This document shows, piece after piece, positions 36,748-45,208 of a DNA stretch of 64,000 bases. This stretch comes from UBA4742 sp963773335 (GTDB lineage: Bacteria > Actinomycetota > Acidimicrobiia > Acidimicrobiales > Acidimicrobilacustridaceae), in the NCBI GenBank assembly GCA_963773335.1, contig CAVZAT010000004.1, positions 1,426,001 through 1,490,000 on the forward strand, read 5' to 3'. The notes beneath the pieces were generated by a model. That model was not told the origin of the DNA. It did not search any database and was given only the letters and a program-made list of their open reading frames with translations. Numbering within the stretch: position 1 is the first letter of the stretch; each line of letters opens with the position of its first letter. The position numbers and the translations under genes are program-made.

Positions 36748-37323
36748 TCAGCTGCCCCAGCCCGGCGGCGTGGACTCCGCGTCGCCGGTGGCCGTGGCCT
36801 CGGCCCCCGGAGGCGGCGGGGGCGGGGTGACGTCGGCGAACTTCTCCTTGAGGTTCTCGACGGTCTGGTCGTCGATGTGGTGGCGGTTGACGCTCACCGG
36901 CTTGTAGGGCTCGAAGGCCCGGGCCATCTGGTCGGCGTCGCCGCTGGCCCCGATGAGCACCAGCATCGACGAGTCGGGCGTGAGCTCGGCCTTGACCGAC
37001 TCGATCATCTTGTCGTCCATGCCCGCGTCCTTGAGAGCCTTGCCGATGAGGCCCCCGATGGCGCCGCCACCGACCCAGCCGGCCAGGAACCACGCCGGGG
37101 GGAACCAGAAGAACAGGAGCAGGCCGATCAGCGCGCCCAGCCAGGCGCCGGCGGCCACCGACCCGTGCGGGCTGTGGGTGGCGATCCGGCCGCCCTTGTG
37201 CTTCTCGACGATGGCGACGTCGTCGATCCAGGCGTAGTGCAGCTCCTCGAGGGCCCGCACGGCCGACATGGCGGCCTGCGCTCCGTGGACCTCGTCGAAC
37301 TTGAGGGTGATCAGGTCAGCCAT
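36748..37323 (-). CDS. DUF1269 membrane-associated protein
   Basis: From ATG 37323 (MADLITLKFDEVHGA): an N-terminal alpha/beta part with VEKHKGGRIATHSPHG, a hydrophobic glycine-zipper-like pair (LGALIGLLLFFWFPPAWFLA, VGGGAIGGLIGKAL), and SMLVLIGASGDADQM, the DUF1269 pattern. GGGAG-type purines sit 7 nt before the ATG, and an actinobacterial -10-like TAGCCT lies about 40 nt upstream, so it probably has its own promoter. In the sequence as given the frame is continuous with the upstream ECF S component, without a stop between them. Confidence 0.75.
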   Translation of the reverse strand: MADLITLKFDEVHGAQAAMSAVRALEELHYAWIDDVAIVEKHKGGRIATHSPHGSVAAGAWLGALIGLLLFFWFPPAWFLAGWVGGGAIGGLIGKALKDAGMDDKMIESVKAELTPDSSMLVLIGASGDADQMARAFEPYKPVSVNRHHIDDQTVENLKEKFADVTPPPPPPGAEATATGDAESTPPGWGS

Positions 37324-37363
37324 GAGATCGCTCCCGGGGGTCGGCCGTGGGTCGACCGCCAGG

Positions 37364-38178
37364 CTAGCGTCGAACGTGACCGGGGCCCCGAAAGCGGCAC
37401 GGCGGGCGGCGCGGCGCAGGGCGGCCAGCACCGGCGCGCCGGCCACCAGCACCAGGACCGCGTTGGTGAGCGCCCGGACCAGGTCCCAGCCCATGGCCGT
37501 GGCCATGTGGTAGGCCACGAACCGGTGGAGGTTCTCCCCCAACGAGGCGCCGGGGACGGGACCGAGCTGGGTGCCGACGGACAGGTAGGGCCAGAACCAC
37601 AGGTCGAGCAGCAGGCCGTAGGTCAGGCCGGCCACGAAGCCGTAGACGGCCAGCAGCGTCAGCTCGCGCCGCCCACGTGCCGGCGGCAGGCAGCCCGCGA
37701 AGAATCCCACCCAGGCCGCGCCGAACATCTGGAACGGCAGCCACGGCCCCACCCCACCGGTGATCAGGGCCGAGGCGAACAGGGTCAGGGCACCCAGGAC
37801 GAACCCGAAGCCGCGACCCAGGACCCGCCCCGCCGGGATCAACAGGAAGAACACGGGCTCGAATCCCGACACCCCGCCGGGCAGGCGCAGGGCGCACCCG
37901 CAGGCGGCCAGCACCCCGAGCACCGCCACGCTCTTGGCGTCGAGGGTCCCATCGGCCAGCTCGGCCAGCACGATGGCCAGCAGCAGGGGAAGCAGCGCCA
38001 CGAACACCCACGGGGCGTCGGCCGCGTGAGCCAGGTCGGAGTTGCCGTGCACCAGGGCGGCCCCGCGGCTGTCGGCCAGCAACGGCCAGCTGAACGCGAC
38101 CAGGCACAGCAGCGAAGCCGCCCCCAGCAGCAGGACGGCGCGGCGACGCAGCCCGAAGGCCACCACCCCTGTGGTCAT
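37364..38178 (-). CDS. ECF transporter S component, probable cobalamin/corrinoid
   Basis: About 270 residues with six hydrophobic helices; pieces include CALRLPGGVSGFEPVFFLLI and AVYGFVAGLTYGLLLDLWFWP, the pattern of S components in B12-type ECF importers. The substrate is inferred from the riboswitch and the DUF4430 protein heading the operon. ATG 38178 overlaps the ATPase stop (ATGA). No stop occurs in the observed frame before the DUF1269 gene, so the literal frame continues to 36748. With one indel, TAG at 37364-37366 would end it. Confidence 0.75.
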
Positions 38179-39812
38179 GGCCGGGCCGCCAGGTCGCCGT
38201 CGGTGCTTGGCAGCGCCCGGGCCACCTCGGCCACCGTCATCCAGGCGGCGGGCGCCAGGACCTTGGCCACCTGCGGAGCGAACACGGGTGAGTGGACCAC
38301 CACCTGGCGAGCCGGGCCGTCGGCCACCACCTCACCGTCGGCCAGCACCAGCACCCGCTGGGCCACCCGCACCACCACCTCGACGTCGTGGCTGGCCAGC
38401 ACCACCAGGTGCCCGGCCGCGGCCAACTCGCCGATCAGACCCACCAGGTGGTCCTTGGCCTGGTAGTCCAGGCCCCGGGTGGGTTCGTCGAGCACCACCA
38501 CCGGCGGTGCCGGGGCCAGCACCAGGGCCAGGGCCAGGGCCAGGCGCTGGCCCTCGGACAGGTCGCGGGGATGGGCGTCGGCGTCGACGCCGGGGGCCAG
38601 GCGATCCAGGGTGGCTCGCGTGGTTCCGGGCGCCAGGTCGGCGTCGTGGTCGTTGTCACGGCACTCGGCTCCCACCGAGGTGCCGTTGAGCAGGAGCATC
38701 GGGTCCTGAGGCACCAACCCCACCCGGCGGATGGCCTGGCGGGGGGCCAGGTCGGACGGGTTGGCCCCGGCAACGGTCACCGTGCCCACCTGCGGAGTGC
38801 GCAGACCGGCCACGTGGGCCAGCAGGGTCGACTTGCCCGAGCCGTTGCGACCCATGACCGCAACCACCTGGCCCGCGTCCAGGTCGACGTCGATGCGCCG
38901 CAGCGCCACCACCGATCCGTAGGCGGCCTGCAGTCCCCGGATCACCACCGCCGGGGGGCCCGTCGGGCCCGGCCCCTCCACGACGGGCGGCTCGGTGCCG
39001 GCCAGCTCCCGTCGTAGGGGCTCGGCCACCCGGCGGGCATCGCGGATCGACAGCGGGAGCGGTGACCAGCCGGCCAGCCGGCCCAGCTCGACCACGGGCG
39101 GCGCCACCGGCGAGTCGACCATGACCTCCGCCGGCTCACCCAGCTGCACCGGCGCGCCGGCGCCGGGCAGCACCAGGATGCGATCGGCGTACTGCACCAC
39201 CCGCTCCAGTCGGTGCTCGGCGATCAGCACCGTGATGCCCAGGTCGTGCACCAGCCGGGTCAGGGCGGCCAGCACGTCCTCGGCCGCCGCCGGATCCAGG
39301 GCCGAGGTGGGTTCGTCGAGGACCAGCACCCGAGGCGAGGCGGTGAGCGCGGCGCCGATGGCCACCCGCTGCTGCTGCCCGCCGGACAGGGCCCGCAGGG
39401 GTCGTCGGCGCAACGGGTGGAGACCGAGCAGGTCGAGGGCGTCCTCCACCCGGCGACGCATCACGTCCGGCGCCACGCCCAGGTTGCCCATGGCGTAGGC
39501 CAGCTCCTCCTCGACGGTGTCGGTCACGAAGCCGGCGGCGGGATCCTGGCCCACCATGCCGACCACGTCGGCCAGCTCCCGGGGCGGGTGGTCGGCCGTC
39601 GATCGACCGTCCACGGTCACCGTCCCGGTGAGCAGGCCACCGGTGAACCGGGGCACCAGCCCGTTGACCGCCTGCAACAGGGTGGTCTTGCCCGAGCCGG
39701 TGCGGCCCACCACCAGGCACAGCTCGCCTTCGGCCACGCGCAGGTCCAGCCCCGACAGGGCCGGGGCGGCGGCGTCCGGGTAGGTGAAGCCCACCTGGTC
39801 GAAGTGGATCAC
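38175..39812 (-). CDS. ECF transporter energizing module, fused double ATPase
   Basis: 545 residues with two ABC domains in one chain (EcfA-EcfA'). Domain 1: Walker A VGRTGSGKTT, signature LSGGQQQRVAIG, Walker B VLVLDEPTSALD. Domain 2: Walker A MGRNGSGKST, signature LSEGQRLALA, Walker B VVVLDEPTRGLD. It powers import together with EcfT and the S component. GTG 39812 overlaps the EcfT stop (GTGA), and its stop overlaps the S-component start (ATGA), so the order T-AA'-S is one coupled operon. Confidence 0.93.
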   Translation of the reverse strand: MIHFDQVGFTYPDAAAPALSGLDLRVAEGELCLVVGRTGSGKTTLLQAVNGLVPRFTGGLLTGTVTVDGRSTADHPPRELADVVGMVGQDPAAGFVTDTVEEELAYAMGNLGVAPDVMRRRVEDALDLLGLHPLRRRPLRALSGGQQQRVAIGAALTASPRVLVLDEPTSALDPAAAEDVLAALTRLVHDLGITVLIAEHRLERVVQYADRILVLPGAGAPVQLGEPAEVMVDSPVAPPVVELGRLAGWSPLPLSIRDARRVAEPLRRELAGTEPPVVEGPGPTGPPAVVIRGLQAAYGSVVALRRIDVDLDAGQVVAVMGRNGSGKSTLLAHVAGLRTPQVGTVTVAGANPSDLAPRQAIRRVGLVPQDPMLLLNGTSVGAECRDNDHDADLAPGTTRATLDRLAPGVDADAHPRDLSEGQRLALALALVLAPAPPVVVLDEPTRGLDYQAKDHLVGLIGELAAAGHLVVLASHDVEVVVRVAQRVLVLADGEVVADGPARQVVVHSPVFAPQVAKVLAPAAWMTVAEVARALPSTDGDLAARP

Positions 39813-40968
39813 GTCGGTCCCACCGGGACGGGGCGGGGTGCGGCCAGCGCAGGGACCAGCCCGACGAGGATCCCGGCTACGGCCAGGACCGGGACACCGG
39901 GCCAGGTCAGTGGCGAGGCGGCCGGATTCAAGGCGGCCGCGCCGCCCGGCAACCGGGCCGCCGCCATCGTCGCCCCGGCGGCCAGCACCCCCGAGCCACT
40001 CACGATCCATTCGGGCAGGCGCCAGGGATCGGGACGGTAGCGGGTGCGCACCGACCGCCGACCGGCCACGAACAGCCCCACGGCCAAGGCCCCCGCCCCC
40101 AGTCCCACCAGCGGGAGGCCCAAGGCTCCGGGTGCGCCGGCGTCGGCCAGCCCGTACAGGCCCACCGCCACCACGACCAGGCCGACCATCGTGGTGGTCG
40201 CGCCCAGCCGGCGGGCGCGTATCGACGCGCCCTGGCGTCGCCCGTAGCCCCGCGAGTCCATCGACGCGGCCAGGGCCACGGCCCGCTCCAGCCCGCCCTC
40301 CAGCACGGGCAGGGCCAGGCCGCGGAAGGCGGCCACCCCCCGCACCGGCCGCCCCCGGAGCCGCCGGGCGTCGCGAAGACGTCCCAGCTCGATCACCGCT
40401 TCGGGGGCGAAGGTGAGGGCCACCGTGACCACCACCCCGGCTTCGTAGAGGGCCGCGGGGAGCGCCTGGAGCATCCGATAGGGACTGCACAGGCTGTTCA
40501 CGGCGCCGAAGCAGATCAGGACCACGCCCAGCTGCAACCCCCGCTGGAAGGCGTCCACCAGGGCCTCGACGGTGACCCGTCCCCCGATGCTCACCCCCGC
40601 CGCCCACGTCGGCAAGCGATGGACGGGAGGGAGAACACCACCGTCCCCGGGAGCCGGTCACCGATGAGGATCTGCTGGACCAGGCGGAAGACCACCACGG
40701 CCACGGCCATCCACACGAAGAACCGGAACGATCGGGCCCACGGCGCGTCGGATCGCCGGGCGGACACGACCGTCGCCACCACGGCGATGATGAGGCCGAG
40801 CACGACCACGTTGGTGGTGTGCATGGCGGCCAGGGCCAGGCCGCCCGCCCACAACCACCACGCCCCCGGGTGCAGGCTGCGCCAGGCCGCGGGGTGGCGG
40901 TGGCGGGCCAGGAACCCCGGGGTGACCACCTCGGCCTGGTCACCCGGATCGATGAGCGTCTGGCTCAC
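39809..40968 (-). CDS. ECF transporter transmembrane component EcfT (frame broken)
   Basis: The coupling subunit between ATPases and S component. The N-terminal half, from GTG 40968 (after RRRRRPG of the preceding frame), has helices such as AAMHTTNVVVLGLIIAVVA and FFVWMAVAVVVFRLVQQIL. The other half, in a second frame from about 40610, has VEALVDAFQRGLQLG and the coupling motif AASMDSRGYGRR typical of EcfT. The break lies near 40605-40615. GTG 40968 would overlap the corrected stop of the DUF4430 gene. Confidence 0.82.
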
Positions 40969-41848
40969 GCCGGGGCGCCGCCGGCGACGGATGATCACCG
41001 AGGCGACCACCAGCGCCACGATGACCAGGCCCACCAGGATCGGGCCCACCGGCGAGCCCCGGCTGGGGCGGGCCACGATCTGACCGTGGCTGGGCAGCGC
41101 CTCGGAGCGACGTGAGGCGTCGACCCTGGCCGTCGCCGAGGTGGTCGGCGCCACCGAGGCGGTGGTCGAGCTGGCTGCGGGCGCGGTGGCGGTCGGGCTC
41201 GAGGGGGTGACGGTCGAGGCGCCGGCCGAGCGGGCCGGCGCGGTGCCGGTTCGGGCCGGCGCGGAGGCGGCCCCGGGCTGGGGCGTGGTCGGCGTCGGGC
41301 CGGAGGCCGCAGTCGTGGGGGTCGGGGCCGGGCAGGGCCCGGTCGAAGGCGAGTCCGGAGCGGGGTCGCTGGCGGAGGCGATCCCGTGCACGAAGTGCCA
41401 GCCGTCGACGGCCCCCGCCGAGAGCCGGTGGGTCGCCGGCCCGTCCTGTGCATAGGACCACGCCGAACCGCCGTGCCAGTAGGCCCAGTACTGGTAGCCG
41501 TTGCCGGCGGTGGCCCCGCAGGCGGGGGCGGCCGGGAAGCCTTCGATCCCACAGAGCAGGCCCGACGATGCCCACCGCAGGTTGGAGGTGCCGACGGCAG
41601 CGGCCAGCAGGTCGGCGCCGGTCATGTTCGGCGTGTAGGGCTCACAGAACGTCTGCACCGCAGGGTTCGGCCCGCCGCTGAAGGTGCCGAAGTCGACGAC
41701 CAGTCCCACGTGAGGGGTGTCGGCGGACGCGCATCCCCCGCCCAGCGACGGCGCGCACCGAGGCCGATCCCGACACCACCGAGGCGACCAGCACCACGAC
41801 ACACGCGATCAAGCCGCCGACGGCGGGTCGTAGGGGGGGAACGGACAC
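40965..41848 (-). CDS. Surface DUF4430 (transcobalamin-like) protein with C-terminal anchor (frame broken)
   Basis: GTG 41848 opens a signal peptide (VGGLIACVVVLVASVVSG). After a break at the G-rich run near 41745 comes a DUF4430-like domain: GLVVDFGTF, then TPNMTGADLLAAAVG, then LLCGIEGFPAAPACG and YQYWAYWHGGSAWSYAQDG. DUF4430 shares its fold with the transcobalamin C-terminal domain. A Thr/Ala/Pro stalk and a transmembrane helix (VGPILVGLVIVALVVASVII) end in five Arg. Removing one C from the CCCC run at the end would give a stop at 40965 overlapping EcfT. It is first in the operon behind the cobalamin riboswitch, so a role in capturing B12 outside the membrane is likely. Confidence 0.7.
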
Positions 41849-41994
41849 GGGCGGGCCTCGGGATGACAGCGGAGCCGCCGTCGGCCGGGGCCCGGACCCT
41901 CTCGAGGGCTTCAGCCGGGGATCGCTCCCACCCTGGGGCGGACCGATCCCGAGCTCCAGGTCCGTAGTCCGACGACGGAGACATGGAGCAGTTC

Positions 41995-42105
41995 GCTTCG
42001 CGGTGGGCAGTCCGGCTCGCGGGGCCGAATCTCGGTCCCGCCTACGGTTGCGGGTCAGCGCCGGCATCTGACCGGCTTCCCCCACCTCGACGCGTCTGTT
42101 CTGGC
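41995..42105 (-). ncRNA. Cobalamin (AdoCbl/MeCbl) riboswitch
   Basis: Read on the minus strand, the leader contains GGGGGAAGCCGGTCAGATGC, then the invariant core GCGCTGACCCGCAACCGT, a variable stem, and a B12-box-like GAGCCGGACTGCCCACC. This order and spacing are those of the cobalamin riboswitch aptamer. It lies about 150 nt upstream of GTG 41848 and so controls the DUF4430-EcfT-EcfAA'-EcfS operon, presumably turning it off when B12 is abundant. The 12-nt palindrome CCCTCGAGAGGG at about 41900-41911 may belong to the expression platform. The rest of the gap to 42267 holds only the promoter side of the cobU/cobD genes. Confidence 0.85.
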
Positions 42106-42267
42106 CAGAGCAGACCACAGCCCCGGCGGCGGCGTCAACCGACGTCGGAGGGCCTCGGCTAACCTCCGCCATCCGATGGCCACCGCCACTCCGCCTTCGA
42201 TCGCCCGACCCTCCTTCGCCCAGCCGCCCGGCGCGCCACCCGTGCCGGTCCGGATCGCCCGCGAGCC

Positions 42268-42333
42268 ATGATCACCCTGGTGCTGGGCGGGGCTCGATCG
42301 GGCAAGTCGGCGGTGGCCGAACGTCTGCGATGA
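42268..42333 (+). pseudogene. cobU: cobU N-terminal stub
   Basis: ATG 42268 opens MITLVLGGARSGKSAVAE, the exact start and P-loop of CobU (adenosylcobinamide kinase/guanylyltransferase), but the frame stops after 21 residues at 42333. A full CobU has about 180 residues. The remaining 160 codons are missing, and cobD starts 17 nt later. The piece looks like the left edge of an internal deletion, real or from assembly. Confidence 0.65.
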
Positions 42334-42349
42334 TCGAACGGCTCCGGGC

Positions 42350-43298
42350 ATGAGGCGCACCCCTCGCCCGCTCGGAGCCGCGCTCGGGCCTGCTGATCGA
42401 TGCCCGGTGGGGCGAACCGCCCTTCGACCCGCATCCGGTGGCCGCGTTCGGGTCGGCGATGGCCACGGTGGAGGGCCACACCTACGACGGCTCCCGCCCC
42501 GCCGGCATCGTGCACGCCGCCATCGGGATGAGCCTGGGGGTCGGCGCGGGTCTGGCTGCCGACATCGTGGTCGGTCCCGAGCTGGCCACCGTGGCCGCCA
42601 CCGCGCTGGCCGTGGCTGGCCGGGGCCTGGCCGACGCGGCCGAGCGCGTCGCCGACCTGATCGACGAGGGCGACCTGGACCGGGCCCGCCTGGCCATCCG
42701 CACCCTGGTCGGTCGTGACGCATCGCAGCTGGACGCGGCCGAGCTGGCCCGGGCCGCGGTCGAGTCGGTGGCCGAGAACACGGTGGACGCGGTGGTGGCT
42801 CCGGCCTGCTGGGGCGCCGCCTGGGGCGCGCCGGGGGCACTCGGCTACCGGGCGGCCAACACCCTCGATGCCATGGTCGGGCACCGGTCCCCCCGCTATG
42901 AGGAGTTCGGTTGGGCCAGCGCCCGGCTCGACGACGTGGCCAACTGGGTCCCGGCCCGGCTGACCGCTGCCCTGGTGGCGGCCGTGCGCCCCGGCGCGGC
43001 CCGGGCGGTGGTCCGCGCCGTGCGCCAGGACGCATCCGCCCACCCCTCGCCCAACGGCGGGGTGGCCGAGGCGGCCTTCGCCGCGGCCCTGGGGGTGCGC
43101 CTGGGCGGACCCAGCCGCCACGGCGAGCGGATGGAGGCGCGACCCGACCTGGGCCAGGGCCCACCCCCCACTGCTGACGACGTCCGGCGCGCCGTGCTGC
43201 TGAGCGCGGATGTCACCCTGGCCCTGGCCGGCGTCCTGGGTGCGGTCGGATCGTGGCGGGCGCCGGCGGTGCTACGGCGATCCCGGAGGCGTTGGTGA
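42350..43298 (+). CDS. cobD: Adenosylcobinamide-phosphate synthase CobD/CbiB (one frameshift)
   Basis: A membrane enzyme that attaches the aminopropanol arm to adenosylcobyrate. ATG 42350 reads MRRTPRPLGAALG. After a one-base surplus near 42389 the frame continues LLIDARWGEPPFDPHPVAAF, the typical CobD N-terminus. Further on are ARAAVESVAENTVDAVVAP, GYRAANTLDAMVGHRSPRY and FGWASARLDDVANWVPARL, all family hallmarks, and then hydrophobic helices. Length of about 315 residues is usual. It lies between remnants of cobU and cobC. Confidence 0.88.
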
Positions 43299-43612
43299 CC
43301 ACGGGCCCGTGGACCCGCGGAGGCGCCCACCGCTAGGCAGGGGTGGTGGGGTCGCTCACCAAGCTCCCGGCCTGTCCCGGCCTGGCCGCGGCCGCGCTGC
43401 CCGAACTGCTGGGGTCCGCCGACCTGGGTGCGGGATTGCGCCAGCTTCGGCCTGCAAGGCATGGTGCGCATCGCCGTACCCACCCGGACCGCCACCATCG
43501 CCTCAAGTCCGCCCTGGCCGCGACCGAAGCAACGGCACGGTCGCAAGTGGGGCCACCCGCGCTCACCCCCGCCGTACCCCCGGCCGCGCCGCCGGAGAAG
43601 GACGCCACGTGA
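43299..43612 (+). pseudogene. cobC-like (threonine-phosphate decarboxylase) remnant
   Basis: Two short pieces of a CobC/CobD-type PLP aminotransferase are visible: VVGSLTKLPACPGL, with the PLP-Lys context, at about 43350-43390, and near 43430-43500 the C-terminal CASFGLQGMVRIAVP. The parts between and before them are missing, and the pieces are in different frames. The end overlaps the start of the HAD-CobT gene (GTGA at 43609-43612), as an intact gene would. An internal deletion, real or from assembly, is the simplest reading. Confidence 0.55.
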
Positions 43613-45147
43613 TCCTCCAACCCCTTCTCGACGCCGTGCTGGTCGATGTCGGCGGCACGCTGGTGGACGAGGCCGCGACGGCCACGCCGCTGTCCCAGAT
43701 CCAGGCCCAGCTGCGACCCCGGGTGCTCGAGGACCTGGCCGCCGTCGCCGAACAGGTCCCGGTGGGAGCCGTGACCAACACCGCCACCATGACCGCGCCC
43801 CAGGTGCGGGCGTTGCTGGAGCCCAGCGGGTTGAGCGGGTGGCTGGCAGTGGTGGTCACGTCGGTGGACGTGGGCCAGAGCAAGCCGGACCCGCTGCCGC
43901 TCCAAGTGGCCATGCAACGCCTGGGTGTGTCCGATCCCCGTCGGGTGCTGTTCGTGGGCGACCAGGCCACCGACGCCGAGGCGGCCGAGGCCGCGGGCAT
44001 GGCTTATGCGGATGTGGCCGGCGGCGGCGTGGGCGACGCCATCGAGGCCTGGATCGAGCAGATGGCGGGCGGGCGGTTCGAGTCGGCCCGGGCCGCCATC
44101 CGACCGCCGGACAGCGAGGCCATGGCCGAGGCCGCCGCCCACCAGGACCGATTGACCAAACCGCCCGGGGCGCTGGGTCGGCTGGAGGCGGCCAGCATCA
44201 GGCTGGCCGGGATCGCCGGCACCTCGCCGCCCCCTGTGCCCGAACCGGCCGTGGTCGCCGTCTTCGCCGGCGACCACGGCGTGTTGGCCGCCGGAGTTTC
44301 CGCCTGGCCCAAGGAGGTCACCGCCCAGATGATGGCCAACTTCGGGGCCGGCGGGGCCGCCATCAACGTGCTGGCCCGCCAGGTCGGAGCCGACGTGGTG
44401 GTGGTGGACGTGGGTGTGGCCACCCCCTACGAGGTGCGGGCCGCGACCTCCGACGGCTCGGGCGTGCGCCCGCGCAAGGTGGCCCGGGGCACCGCGGATC
44501 TCTCGCAGGGACAGGCCATGACCCGGACCGAGGCCCTGCTCGCCCTCGACGTGGGCGTGGAGACCGCCGAACGGGCCGTGGCCGACGGAGCCCGCTGCCT
44601 CATCACCGGCGACATGGGGATCGGCAACACCACCGCATCCGCCGCGCTCATCGCCGCCTTCACCGGGCGGCCAGGTGCCGAGGTCACCGGCCGGGGCGCG
44701 GGGGCCGACGACGCCGGCCTGGCCCGCAAGATCGAGGTGGTCGAATCCGCGCTCGAGCGCCTGCCGGCCACCGCCGGTCCGCTGGCCCGGTTGGCCGAGG
44801 TGGGTGGCCTGGAGATCGCGGCGTTGGCCGGTTTCCTCATCGGGGGTGCGGCCGCCGGGGTCCCGGTGATCGTCGACGGGGTGATCGCCGCGGCGGCGGC
44901 CGTGGTGGCGGTGGCCTTGTCCCCCGACACACGGGGTCGCCTGGTGGCCGGCCACCGGTCGGCCGAACCCGGCTCGACGGTGGCCCTCGAACACCTGGGG
45001 CTCGAACCGCTCCTCGACCTCGACCTGCGCCTGGGCGAAGGCACCGGCGCGGTCCTGGCCCTGCCCCTGCTGCAGGCATCGGCCCACCTGCTGGCCGAGA
45101 TGGCCACCTTCGACAGCGCCGGGGTGAGCGACAAAGAGCAAAGTTGA
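43609..45147 (+). CDS. cobT: HAD phosphatase - CobT fusion (nicotinate-nucleotide:DMB phosphoribosyltransferase)
   Basis: 512 residues in one unbroken frame. Residues 1-150 form a HAD hydrolase: motif I AVLVDVGGTLVDE (nucleophile Asp13, Gly instead of the second Asp), SKPDPLPLQ with Lys92, and FVGDQATDAEAAEAAG with Asp118 and Asp122. From about 165 on it is CobT: QDRLTKPPGALGRLE, VAVFAGDHGVLAAGVSAWP, ITGDMGIGNTTASAALIA, TGRGAGADD and LGEGTGAVLALPLL with the catalytic Glu. CobT makes alpha-ribazole 5'-phosphate for the lower ligand of B12. The attached HAD could remove that phosphate, replacing the usual phosphatase; this is inference. GTG 43609 overlaps the cobC remnant. Confidence 0.88.
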   Translation: MILQPLLDAVLVDVGGTLVDEAATATPLSQIQAQLRPRVLEDLAAVAEQVPVGAVTNTATMTAPQVRALLEPSGLSGWLAVVVTSVDVGQSKPDPLPLQVAMQRLGVSDPRRVLFVGDQATDAEAAEAAGMAYADVAGGGVGDAIEAWIEQMAGGRFESARAAIRPPDSEAMAEAAAHQDRLTKPPGALGRLEAASIRLAGIAGTSPPPVPEPAVVAVFAGDHGVLAAGVSAWPKEVTAQMMANFGAGGAAINVLARQVGADVVVVDVGVATPYEVRAATSDGSGVRPRKVARGTADLSQGQAMTRTEALLALDVGVETAERAVADGARCLITGDMGIGNTTASAALIAAFTGRPGAEVTGRGAGADDAGLARKIEVVESALERLPATAGPLARLAEVGGLEIAALAGFLIGGAAAGVPVIVDGVIAAAAAVVAVALSPDTRGRLVAGHRSAEPGSTVALEHLGLEPLLDLDLRLGEGTGAVLALPLLQASAHLLAEMATFDSAGVSDKEQS

Positions 45148-45173
45148 ACGGGCTCGACCCGGGCCGAGGGTTT

Positions 45174-45188
45174 CTGACGATGCGTCAG
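45174..45188. promoter_or_regulatory. Palindromic operator before LLM-P450 genes
   Basis: CTGACGATGCGTCAG has perfect 6-bp arms around ATG. It ends 20 bp before the LLM oxidoreductase start at 45209, in the promoter region. The size and shape fit a TetR-type dimer site. No regulator gene is adjacent. It differs from the KstR-like site at 25957. Confidence 0.5.
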
Positions 45189-45208
45189 GAACGCGCTACC
45201 TTCGCTCC

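Noticed and set aside
42106..42267. Second cobalamin riboswitch facing cobU/cobD
   Set aside because: No CCGCAAC core or B12 box was seen on the plus strand.
43333..45141. 602-codon minus-strand open frame
   Set aside because: Antisense to HAD-CobT, whose motifs are complete; no recognisable domain in the minus frame.
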